Assembly: GCA_017590115.1 (NCBI GenBank)
Contig: JAGGNK010009114.1
Span: forward strand, 21,614,662-21,678,661
Origin: Montifringilla adamsi
Taxonomy: Eukaryota; Chordata; Aves; Passeriformes; Passeridae
Length of the DNA: 64,000 bases
Direction: 5' to 3'
This document shows positions 24,101 to 35,589 of this stretch, piece after piece. The position numbers and the translations under genes are program-made. Position 1 is the stretch's first letter, and every line of letters starts with the position of its first letter. The notes beneath the pieces were generated by a model. That model had not been told where the DNA came from. It saw nothing but the letters and a program-made list of their open reading frames with translations, and did no database searches.

Positions 24101-27100
24101 GATTCATACTTTAATGTGTTTTGGCAGGTACCACTTCTGGGGTTTTTAAGGTTTGTTTTGTTGGATTTTTTCATCCAGTTCATTTTCCATGAAAATCTGA
24201 TTTCCATTTGGGATGAAAATTTACATTTCTTATCAGTTATACTGAACTGATGAACTTGGAGTTTGCCATTTATTTTATTTTTCAATGTGGCTAGAGCTCT
24301 GCCTCTCCAAATACTGTGGGTTTTGTCCTGTCTAGCTTCCATTTAATTTTCTGCCTTTGCGCATGCTGTTCACCTTTCACATTTTGGAAATTGCTTTAGA
24401 TGCAAATACATGCATTAGTGACTCCTCACTCAAGATTTTAGAAGTTACTAGAAAATTCAAAGTAACATACAACAGATCTGACCCTCTGCTGCTGATTCGC
24501 ATAATTGGTTTTAGGGATTTTGGGTTTTCCATTTTCTTCTTTTATTAACAGATGTTCTCTTCCATTTTAAAGGGCTTGAAAATGTTAATTGTTTAAAATA
24601 TCAAGTCTGATCATTCTTTATCCTCTCTGTGTTTTTCAGCTTTTTCTTTCTGCAAGATCACCAAGCAGCACTCAGCACATTTAATTCACTCTGCAGACCT
24701 CAGTTACAGATTAGTAGACTCATTCCCTTCACGCAGCACACTAGGATTTACAGAAATAGAAGTAAGCAGAAAACACTGGACTTTAAACAGGGTCATAGAC
24801 ACAAAAACAATTTACCTGGCTTGGAAAATTTAAAAGGAGCAGCTGGGCTTCAGGAAATGGCTATGTCCATGCTTTTAGCATGGCTCAAACAGGAATATGT
24901 TGATTTAGTTTTGTCAGGAGCATGGAAGGATGAGAGAAGTCCACCTATCTGGTATTTCCAGTGGTCCAAACCATGCACACAAAGAGGTACATCTCAGCTT
25001 GGCTACGGCAACTTGCTTCATTTGTGGTCCCATTTTGCGGCCCTTGAGCCTCACATTGTCACTGACTCAGAATATTTTGGATGTGCTGTAGGGAACATTG
25101 TCTGAGTTTTGTTTCATTATTAAATACACATTTGTGCTTGAGCTTCCTGTAGGTTTCTAGGCAGGTGGGCACTTCCAAGCTTAGTGACCACCTGGTCCTG
25201 GCTCCAAAACGTGCCTCCAGCAACAAACTCCAAAGCTCCAGGGCACTTTGTCTAACACAGAGTGATGGGCAGGTATCTGCGTTTGAAAAAGGAAAATATC
25301 TTCATTCCCCAGTTACCCTTTCCAGACCCATTCACAAGGGCTAGAGCACAGCAAAGGAGAGTCCTCAGGGTAGCAGCTGCAAAGACATCAGTTTCTTCTC
25401 TAAAAATTCAGAAATCATGTGAAGAATTACTCTGGCCATTGAAAACCACTGAAGGTGGTCCAGTGATCAGGCAGCAGCAATGATGCTTTGCCTCTGTTTC
25501 CCCCTGCTGACTTTCCTGCTCCTTGGACAAGTCTGTCACACACTGTTGGAAATTGAAGGGGGTTTTCTTACCCCTGTGGGCCCGATTTTTTGGTCTCAGA
25601 TAAAGGTTTTGCAAGACTTTCATGGAAAGCACTAGAGAAATTCAACATCCTGTCGGAGCTGGGGCACAGGCTGACTGAGGAGATGACACGCAGCCCCAGG
25701 GCTGCCTCAGGGAAGGGTTTCTTGTGCCCTCACTCCTGTTTCTATCCATCTTGCAGCTCCAGCAAAGAGCTCTGGATAAACACAACTTGGGCCTTTAATA
25801 GCGTACAGCTTACAGAGAACAAGACAGCAATCTTGTGTGTCTTCTCCTTTTCAAAGGGTGCTTCTCCTCTGTTTCCCCCATCAAGGCAAGGGCCAGAGGC
25901 AGGTTTAACACTTCCCTGGCTGACAGCAGGAGGGCTTGGTGATGGAGAGGGGAGCACAAAGGTTCTGGGGACAGCCAGAGGGACATCAGACAGGGAGAGG
26001 AGATGGCACAGAGAGGCTTGAACCTGCCCCTTTCTGTTCTGTCAGTAATTCACCACTCCTGTTTCAGAGCAAACAGATCCACCACATGATGCACAGGCAA
26101 GTTGTTATCTCAGGAGGCTGCTCCACCCAGCAAGGATGCCAAGGGCTCCCTGCAGTTGCCTGAAGTGCCACCTGAGGGGTGACTTGAGGATATCAGAAGA
26201 GTATCTGAGACCTCCTTGAGGCAGATGTGAAGCGTAGCAAGGTGCCCATGGGGATCTCAAATGGCACCAGATCCCTGTGTTTATCAGCTGCCTTGCAGGC
26301 CCCTGCACCACTGGACTGTGAGATGGGAGCGCAGCTGCCAAAAATGCACATTTTGTACCTTAACATCATTCCAAAGTCATGTTGGGTTACAAATTACAGA
26401 TCCAAGTGCTGACTTTGCCTGTCACAATTCGCAGCAAGACACTTCAGCTGGGCCAATTAAGACTCAGTCTGGTAACTTTCTGTAAGTTGTTTCTTTTAGG
26501 ATTTCAGCAATGGGCCTGGCTGCCAAGTGACATTTCTGATCACTTTGTTCTAAGCTGAGGCAGCCTCTGATGATCCAAGCCACCCTGTGAAGACATGAGC
26601 AGTAATCCCTTCAAAGACAAAACTCTCCTTTTCCTCTGAAATGCTGTTGGCAGTTTGTTCCTTTCTGAAGGAAAGCAGCAAGTCCTACAACATGATATAT
26701 AGTTTATTGCTATTAATTTTCGGACATGTTATTTCTGAGCATATCCTATCTCTTTAAGTTTTTTATTAGCTGGAATAATTTTCCTATTTAAGGGAATTTG
26801 CCTGTAGAATTGTGGTGTTTTCTTTCTTAATTAAACTCCAAGTGAATGTCACTGTTGATTTTCCCAATATCCATTTGCTCAGCACAAATAAGCGGAACAA
26901 ATGTCCTGTCAGCATTTTCCTACTGCAACAATATACGCACAGATTCCTCACAAGCTCATTCCTGTGAGGATGGGAGATATCCACAAGAGGATATGTCTGA
27001 GTGACTGAAGCCAGAAGCCTTCACAAGCTGTCCCAAATCACCAGCACTGTGCTCACTCAATGCAGTGCTGGGAAGGAGGCAGATGATAAGGAGAAGGGGA

Positions 27101-30100
27101 ATTACCTAAGACCTATGGTCACAGTTCAGGTCTTCCTTGAGCAAAGATTTCTCTTCGTGCATAGTTTTCCATATCACCTTCTCAAATAATTGGGAAAGAC
27201 CAATGAAACTGCTTAGAGGAGAGCCCCGGAAGCAGAGCAAGAATAATTAAAATGCCATGCCCTGCACCTAGGTCAGCCCACACCACAGGCACTGGAGTCA
27301 AAGTCTACAGTCACTGCTTGGGATTTTCTGGATGTATTTTATATGTCTGGGGGGATGGTTCAGAGAGATTTCCAAATTCTGGAGGTGATCAGCTATGGAG
27401 TTTAAATCTGCTTCATAGTTGGAATAGGCCATAACAATATACTGCTTTATAGATAATCCATAACATTGTTTTTCTATCTCATTTTGTCAGCTGCAGCATC
27501 TCTCTCCATTCTTACTGCTGCCCAAGAAATCCTCACATTAAATCTTCCCCCACCAGTCTTGTCTGTCACATCTACACCAGCCTACATGTTATTGTCTCTT
27601 TAATTTTGCTAGGCAGGACTTCATCATGCCTTACACCATCCTACACATGGTTCTCATACTATCCTCTAATTTTACTTCACATCCTTTATTTTGTATTTCC
27701 AGGCACTTGCCATTTCTCTTAGTCCTGTTTTTTTACATTATTCTCCTGACCTCCTATTTTTCATATGATCACATTTCACTTTCTGCTTTCCCCAGTTCTG
27801 GTCAGTTTTCATTTATTTTGCTGGCAAGGCTTTGGTGTCAATTAACCAATTAATTCTTGCTGTCACCATATGCTTTTAATATGGATTAGGTGACTATGGA
27901 CTTTTGAGAACCTGAGCCCTAATTTCCAGCAATTTTAAGGGAGGACAAGTAGCTCAGGGCTGACCTACCAGTTTGGGAGCCCAGATGTCTTCAAAGGATG
28001 GCTGTACTGGACCAGACAGCAAAAATCTGCAGTATCTCACATGAGGAAAAGAGAGAAAAGAGGAAACGTCTCATGTTTATTACAACAGTAATGATATCAC
28101 AGTGGGGGTGTGTTGCCTTATTCCAGATTTATAGCTAGGATCTGTAAATGTCCCAGGGCTCAGCATGCAATCCCAAAGACACTCTATTTGCATGTACTCC
28201 ACATTCAATAAATAAAAAATGAAAGTGTCAGAGACACATTTTAAAACACTCTGTTATTAAGCAGTTGCCAGCAGATCTTGTGCTTTTTGGTCATTACTCT
28301 CACACAAGCCCTCCCTGGATGTTGTGATGAGCTGGAATTGTTCAAGCTTTACTGCCAGGCTGAGAACCAAAGCAAAGGGGGAAGAAAAGGAGGAGGGAAA
28401 AGTTATGTTTAAATCTGTATCTTAAGATAAAATCCTGTCTGCAGACAGCCCAGGCTGGCAGAAGGAGTGATGACTAAGCCCCATGTCCTTCTGTGAACAG
28501 CCACTTCGCTGACAACTTCAGCCAGCAGCCCTACACACCAAGGGACATTGATAGGCCATGAAATTTGAGTCTGTGTCAACGATCTGTTTAACTTCCCATC
28601 CTTCACTCCAGTTCCAGAGACAGACATCATTCATAAAGGACAGGTTTTGCAGTTACCAACTAGAAACAAAAGCAGTGTAAACATAAGGGTCAATTTTTTA
28701 CCAATCCACTCTTTTTCTGCAGATTCGGGATCTGAGAGGTGATTAAAGCCACACAAGATTATTACTTGGAATGAAAGCATGAGGATATTCCTTTCCTCTG
28801 AGTTGCAAAGCATGCAGAGGGAAGAGTGAGACCTTCAAGATCTCTGAGCAGGGCCCTCTTTCACACCTCCACCTCTTTCCAAGCTGTCTGTTCCCTCCCC
28901 GGCCCACTTAGCTCACACCTCTACTGTCATTCCTGCAGCACATCCCTTCTTCCCCAAATCCCTGTGTGAGTGGGCAGACCATCAGATCTCACTCCTACAT
29001 GACCCCAGCAAAACTGAAGCTTAACTTTCATCTTGGCTGCCAGCCTGGAGGGAAAAAACAGTGTCCTGAGAGAGGTCCCTGCATCCTCACCAACGTCCTC
29101 CCCATGGTTACCTGTCCCCTGAAGGTGTCCACTCTCAGCACCTGTCCTCTACTTGGCTGTCCCCTTTTTCTGCTCATTTCTCCCCTTCCAGAGCCTTCTG
29201 TTTTCACTTCTGGGCATCACACAGGCTCATGTCAACAGCACAACCCCAGGATATATGGTGTATTTAACCACTGCAGTCAGCTCCCTTAATTTCACCCTCT
29301 AGAACATAACCTTTTTTTCTTTCCAGCACAAGGCAACTCATTGCCATGCAATCACCTCTTAAAGATGAATAACTTTATAGCTGTTCCACCCTTGCAAAGG
29401 CAAAATTTTAATTTACTTTTCTCAAGCAGGACTTTTTCTACTCCGTTATATTGGCACTTACCCACTGCCAAAGCTTTACACACTGCATGATGTGAAAGAA
29501 AGTCACAGGGAATAAAATAATTTGTGCTGCAATGTACCTCAGCCATTTGGTAGTTAATCTGAATTATTTTTGGTTTTGGGCTGGAGGAAGTGGAAGGGTG
29601 AGTTCCACCTCAATGAGAGCTGAGTGTTTCTTGCCCCAGATGTTCTGCCAGTGCTTGCAGATATTTCCCCACTAAGTTCCACACCTGGCCCCTACACAGG
29701 TGACAATGAACACAAGCTGAGGTCACTCACCTCCCCCACCAGCTCTGCCAGGTTTGGTGACTTGGTTGAGATCTTCCTCTTTACCCAGTGCCTTAAAGCA
29801 ATGGCCCCCAAAGTGAAGGTGTCTGGTGGATCCTACCATATGCAAAATTATCTGTGCCCACATTAACACTTTCCTGAATTACTGTTTGGTCATCCCAAAA
29901 AAAGCAGCATCACAGACGACGCTGAAAGTTTGAAATTCGCTGGCTTGGACTTTTTGATTATTATTCTGCTTCCTCTGTGAGAGATGAAATGTACTCCCAA
30001 CCTCGTGTTCTCTATTTGCAGGTGATTTTGACTTAACTGCACTATTGATCCCAAGATGGATAGGAAGCCCAGCAGCTTAAGCCCTGTCCCTGAAGGTGTG

Positions 30101-30214
30101 AAAGCTTCATTAGATTTATGAAATTCTCCAGGGTATACTGGGGCTCTGCAGTCAACCTAGCAAAAATGTTTTACATTTTACTCACATTCCCATGATTTGT
30201 ATTCCTGGTTGAAT
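21111..30214. other. Intergenic, possible regulatory sequence only
   Basis: No supported gene. The longest open frames (23803-24342 minus, 179 codons; 24629-25105 plus, 158 codons) lack family features or conserved motifs. The stretch at about 23340-23760 stands out for scattered CpGs and homeodomain-like TAAT sites and may be a conserved non-coding element. Confidence 0.65.
23162..23188. repeat. 9-bp tandem repeat, 3 units
   Basis: Three exact copies of CTGTCATTG follow one another. This is a minor simple repeat. Confidence 0.9.
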
Positions 30215-30238
30215 TATTATTTTTATTATTATTATTTG
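30215..30238. repeat. ATT-rich simple repeat
   Basis: An (ATT)n-like run with a TTTT interruption lies about 270 bp left of LTR A. Confidence 0.8.
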
Positions 30239-30505
30239 GCCTCAAGATTTCTCCTCTAGCTCAACTGCACAAGAAATGTAGTCAATTAGTAGGTGGGGAG
30301 GTGAGCAGTCCATTCCCCATGAGTCTCAGGTATCCCATCTCCTACCACTATCTTCTCCCCTTCACATCCTTTTTATCAGGCAGGACAGATTTTTCTCTGA
30401 GGGAACTAATGAGGCTTTATGATTTCCTCTTGTTTTCACCTGGGATAAACAAGAACATCTTTAGAAAGGGTCAGATAAAACCAAGAAGCAATTGCCTTAC
30501 AGGTA

Positions 30506-31765
30506 TGTCCCAGTTTTGGCTGGGATAGAGTCATTTTTTTTTCATGGTAAGGCATGTGTTTTGTATTTTTTTGTGGAACCAGTGCTGATAACTCAGGGAT
30601 GCTTTCCTTTTCCCTGGGCAGTGCATTCACAGGGCTCAGGCCTTTTCTGCTCCTCAAACTGCCCCACCAGCGAGGAGACTGGGGGTACACAGGGAGTTGG
30701 GAGGGACAGGACAGCTGAGCCCAACTGAACCAAGGGATATCCCAGACATGTATCTTGGTTTGAAAAGACAGGTGTCAAGGAAGGCAGGAGCCCACCTTGA
30801 AATGGAAAATGTAAAACCCCTCCCCCCAAATTATTATAATTTTAAATTAAGGGGCTCTCAGGCAAAGATATGAGAATAGAAATAACAGTTCTTTACTAGG
30901 AAAATTAGCATGCATTAATACACCAAAAAAACCCAAAAAACAACAGTGACAGATTCAGAATATAACCTGTTGGTCAAGGTGTAGGTACTAGTTTGATTAA
31001 ATGGTGGCTGCAGTCCTTCTGGACAGGTGTGGTACTGTTGAAGACATGATACTGCAGAAGGGAGCAGTTCTCCTCCTAAGGTCCGGTGGCGGTGCACATG
31101 GGTCCAGTCTTCCTCTGGGAATCCAGTGGGAAAAGGCTGCTGGGGCATTCCAAATCTCATATTCTATCCAGGTAGGAATGCTTGGCTCCTCCCCCTGGGC
31201 AGAGCACCTTGCAGTGGGATAATGGAATTTTATCCGTCATGCAGTGACACTCACTGGCACATGAACAGAAGAGATCTCCTGGAAGGAGGATGGATCTTGG
31301 GAAGAGATAAAGAAAATTTCCCCACCTGGTTTTAGCAGCTGGCTCATTAACAGAACATAACTGCCCCTTCTGGTTTTAACAGGTGGTGATAGAATAACAC
31401 TTTTGGTTATTTCTTGCATTGCAACCTAAGACCACAGGACATCAAGCTCAGCACACAGAGCTGGAGGAAGGGGAGGATATTTGAAGCAGTGGTGTTTGCC
31501 TTCTCAAGTCTCCTCCTCTGTGTGTGATGGAGCCTGGCTTTCCTGGCGATGGCTGAACACCCTCCTGCCCACGGGAAGTGGGGAATGAATTCCCTGGTTT
31601 GGTTTTCTTGAGGGAACAGCTTTTGTTTCACCTATTGAGCTGTCTTTATCTCAGCCCACTACTTTTTTCACTTCCACTCTTCCAGTTCCCTCCCTCATCA
31701 AATTCTGTGGGAGTGAGTGAGCAGCTGAGTGGGGCTGAGTTGTCACCTGGGGTTAAACCACAACA
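30506..31765 (+). mobile_element. Endogenous retrovirus LTR (LTR A), split by a second LTR
   Basis: The left part (30506-30748) begins TGTCCCAGTTTTGGCTGGGA and includes CCACCAGCGAGGAGACTGGG and a GGGATAT block. The right part (about 31442-31765) includes TGATGGAGCCTGGCTTTCCT, AATGAATTCCCTGG and CTGTCTTTATCTCAGCCCAC, and ends GGGGTTAAACCACAACA. Both parts match, in order, one ~570 bp LTR I recall from passerine genomes (ERVL-like). It begins TG and ends CA. The usual poly(A) signal is mutated (ATTGAG). No internal retroviral genes adjoin it, so it is a solo LTR. A clear target duplication is not visible (AGGTA against AGATG). Confidence 0.82.
30749..31436 (-). mobile_element. LTR B, younger LTR inserted inside LTR A
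   Basis: This 688 bp block begins TGTATCTTGGTTTGAAAAGA, includes GTCCAGTCTTCCTCTGGGAA and GGTAGGAATGCTTGGCTCCT, and ends AACCTAAGACCACA. It starts TG, ends CA, and is flanked by AGACA and GGACA (4 of 5 match), as expected for a 5-6 bp retroviral target duplication. It matches a second passerine LTR I recall, distinct from LTR A. Minus orientation is inferred from a degraded poly(A) signal (AGTAAA on minus at 30892-30897). No retroviral coding sequence is attached. Confidence 0.75.
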
Positions 31766-34156
31766 AGATGCAAACGAAACCTGGCATCCCCTTCTGACTC
31801 AGAGCAGGAACATCTCCCAGCTGTGGGGACAGAGCCCTGAGGCAGCACACTGCACACCAGCTCCATGGCTAAAGTGGCACTGGGGCACCAAGGGGACCAC
31901 TTAGGGACAGAATTTTTTAATAACTTACCTCACCGTGTATCATGGGGAGTAAGTGGCAGATCCCTGACATTTGTAGAACAGACTAATTCAGAGGCTGAGA
32001 AGTCCAGAGAGGATAATAAGAGAGGAAGTTAGACAGGTATTATCTAAATGAGAGAAGAAAAAGGCCACCTTGTATATATAGAAAATACAATCCAAAATGT
32101 GGACTTTTTATTCAGGAAGAGAATGAAGCTTTGAAAGCAACAAAACAGAAGTAGCCCAAGAACAGACAATAAATCCAGTGAGTGTAAGGTGAGCAGAAAC
32201 TGGTAAATATAATCAACATGTGACCATGGCTCAGGGCTGTTCCCTGCAATAGCCACAGGTTCTGCTGCTCCAGAGGGAATAGAGGCAGGCATTGCACTGG
32301 ATACACTGGCATGATTGGTAGGAGGACAGCAAGCACTGCTGAGGATCAGGAAGAAGGAGACATGACAGCTACACACTTGAGGATTTTGCAAAATGGCAAC
32401 ATCCAAAGAAATGCAAGCAGGGTTCAATAGAGCTGTGTGTGGAGGGAATGTGAATCAGCCTGCTGGAAGAGCAGGAAACCCTCCCTGACAGCCAGATCCA
32501 GCTGCCTGTGAAGTGCCACAGCTTCCAGAGGCAGGATGGGAGCAGCCTGCACCCAGCCTGGACCAGCACAAGACAACTTTCCCCAGACCCTGGTAGCCAG
32601 CCACAGCCACAGTCCTGGCCCAGCCACCTCCTCTGGGCTGCCCCAGAGAAAACCTGCCACCCCAGCAAGGCAGAGCTTCTCCAGCAGTTTCCCACTTAAG
32701 TAAAGATAAAATAGAAACATTCCTGAGTGATCTTTTCTGCAGTTTTGGTGAAGCTTCAGCATTACAAACAGAAATGACATCTTTTTAGGCGCTTCTAGCT
32801 TTTGTGCGTAGCAAGAAAACACACTTTTCTTCCCATGAAATAGTGACTGTTCTCACCATTAGATGGTTGTTTGGATTTTTGTTACATTTTCTACTTGCAA
32901 AAACCCTTGGACATGGGCATTATTTTAAGCTAGCTCTAGCAATGATACTTGAAGTCATAACAAAAATGGAGCTTTAAAAGACCCTTTATAGCTCTGATTT
33001 TCCTCACTTCTGGCTGGAGAGCATCAACATTTTTGCTTGCTTAGTATTACTGAGGATATAATACACATTAGTATATTTTTTAAAAGATGTTTCACAAGCA
33101 ACATCCCCAGATTACAAGCAGTACCCCTTTTTTACAGGTGTATTTTTGGCTGTACCTGGTGGTAGCCTGGGATCACAGGGATTGCCACCCAGCCAGGGCA
33201 TTTGGATGTGACAAGCAAAACTCCTGTGCCATTATCAGCCCTCGATGGGCTGCAGCCTCATGAACAAAATCCTGTGTGCTCTCTCAAAGTCTCTTTGCTA
33301 AATGGTGGCAGTGCACCAATCTGGAGCAGGCAGCAGGTTTGGTTTGTTTTGTTGGGTGGGGAGTTCCCCCACTTCCTCTGACAGAAGAACCAGGGGATGC
33401 ACCAAGTGTTGCTGTAATTAAAACCCCTCTGTGCTGAAAAACAATTGCACCAGGCAGCCCTGTGCCAAACAAGTGCTTTGAGCTCCCAGGTTCCACACAC
33501 AGTCCTGGCTGACCTTTACAGAGCATTTTCTGCTGTGCCATTAATTTTCACAGGTCCCTTAGGTGGGCACTTCAGAGAGTCTTCCCTCGCTTTGCACACT
33601 GCAGTTCCAGGGTTATGGCATTTTCAGACACATCAGCCAAAGACTCAGGCAGGCTTATTTTATTTAATGGGTATTTTTATATACCCTTTAATCAAATATT
33701 TGGCTGCTGCAATCATCTTGGCTAATGAATGTGAGCAGGATCCCTCTGTGTTCAATGCCTGGGTCCTTCTCTTCATTCCACACCCACATCACACCATTCC
33801 TCCCCTAATATAGGGGCATGGGTATAGGGCATCTTGTCAGAATCTAATTTATAACTTCTAAGCATTACTGGAATCTATTTCTTCCTCTTGAACTAGAATC
33901 CGAAACAGTGAATTAGTTTCCTATAAGATAGGCCACCTAAATGATTAAACCTGTGACCGTGTTGCTAATTTAAATACACTGTTTTTAAAAGCTATTGAAA
34001 AGGGTCCACTAGTCAAAACCATTTTTCAAGATCTTGCTTTATTTAAAAGCAGAGCCCTCATAAAAAACACCTCTGAATGCAACCACTTAAACATATTTTA
34101 AGCTGTCCAAGAGTTACTTGGGCAGATTTACCAATGTCTGTGCATTACAGATAATG

Positions 34157-34195
34157 AAGGGAGGCCAGACAGTGACAAAGGGAGGCCAGACAGCG
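34157..34195. repeat. Short tandem repeat, 2 x 21 bp
   Basis: AAGGGAGGCCAGACAG occurs at 34157 and again at 34178, giving two near-identical 21-bp units. It lies just left of a possible conserved non-coding element. Confidence 0.9.
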
Positions 34196-35541
34196 TAAGG
34201 TCCTGCTTTCAGAAATCACATCCCAAGTAGCAGTCGCTGCCCCAGAAGAGCTCCCAGTAATTACAGCCCCACAAGAAGCATAATGGGATGTAACACAGAG
34301 CAGTTTATGAAGTTCAAAGTACACCTGTGGTGCATCCCAATTCTACAAACAACCACGACAAACATTATATAGCTTTCCTTTGGGGATGAGTGAAAATTAC
34401 ACACAGAGGGACTGGAAATCTATTAAGCCATTCAGCAGGTAATAATTCCTGCCAAATCAGGCAGTAATGTTAGCTGCTTATTAGCTCTATTAGATACCCG
34501 CAGACAGAAGGCATCCGGCACCGTTCTGTGGCACAGCATTAGCCCTTGATTTGTTTCAGGCCACTTGTATTTGTCACCCTCCCCCTCAGGAAGCCAAAGC
34601 CACCACCTGGCGTCAGTTAGCTGGAGGCTTCCCTCTGTAAATTGATCTTTGTGAATTAAGGCAGCAGAAGCTGTGGGCTGAATTACACCCAGCTGCGTGC
34701 AGGGCTGTTTTAAGAGGAGATTGTGTTTTCAGCTCAGGTGAGCCAAGGAAGCGATGAGCAAGTTTTGCTGCTCCAGTAAATCATACACTTTGTGGTTTTC
34801 CCCAAAACACAGCAGCACACAGACCAAGGGCTCTAGCAGCAGTATTAGCACCTGTACCCAGCATCAGACTTAACAATAAAATGATCAATGCTCCTGCAAG
34901 AAAAGAGGAGAGAGAAAAATGCATCCACAGATATTTAATAGGCATAAAGTGTAACAATTTGATTAGTTATGTGACTCCTTGACCAATTGTTGGGTAATAA
35001 TCTTGGAGAGCAATCTAATTTAAATTTCTTTTTACTGTTATTATATTACAGCTGCTAAGAACAAGAGCCTGTGAGTCCTTCCCCTCCTTTTTTCCTGACT
35101 GCCTTCACCTTTTTATTGTGGAGCTGCTTATCCAAAACCCCACTGGAGCACACAGGCAGTAACCCCTGGGGCAAAGGGCCCCACACTGCAGGGGTACCAT
35201 CCCCACTGGTGTTCAGAGAGCTCAGGCACCTCAGGGCCATAAGTGACCCATCCCTCTGTCATGTAACTTACTCAAAAAACACACCAGATTTTAATTATCA
35301 CATTATTTCCATGTAATACCTAAAAATCATGGCAGAAGGACACCATATAAAAATATCCAGTAAGTCACTCAAGACTTGCACTCATCATATAAAGACCTGG
35401 CTGTTAAATGGTCTTTCCTATCACATTTTAATTGTTTAATTTTAAAGGGCAGATTTGGAGTTTTCTGAGCCACTTCTGTCTAAAGTCTAACATCCATTAC
35501 AGCTTCACCGTGTGTGATCCAGCTGTGAATGAGTAAAATGC

Positions 35542-35589
35542 CTTTTCAATATTGCCTGTGCACATCAATATAAAGACAATATTGAAAAG
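35542..35589. repeat. Perfect 13-bp inverted repeat, 22-nt loop
   Basis: CTTTTCAATATTG (35542-35554) and CAATATTGAAAAG (35577-35589) are exact reverse complements. Each arm holds the self-complementary CAATATTG, which contains SOX-like ATTG/CAAT half-sites. Confidence 0.9.

Noticed and set aside
23803..24342. 179-codon minus-strand frame
   Set aside because: No recognisable domain and low-complexity composition. Consistent with a chance open frame.
24629..25105. 158-codon plus-strand frame starting in a pyrimidine-rich stretch that resembles a splice acceptor
   Set aside because: The product has no recognised motif and no partner exon is visible. An acceptor-like tract alone is common by chance.
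32044..32822. Overlapping minus-strand frames of 127, 108 and 132 codons
   Set aside because: They lie in different phases over GC-richer sequence with no protein similarity I recognise.
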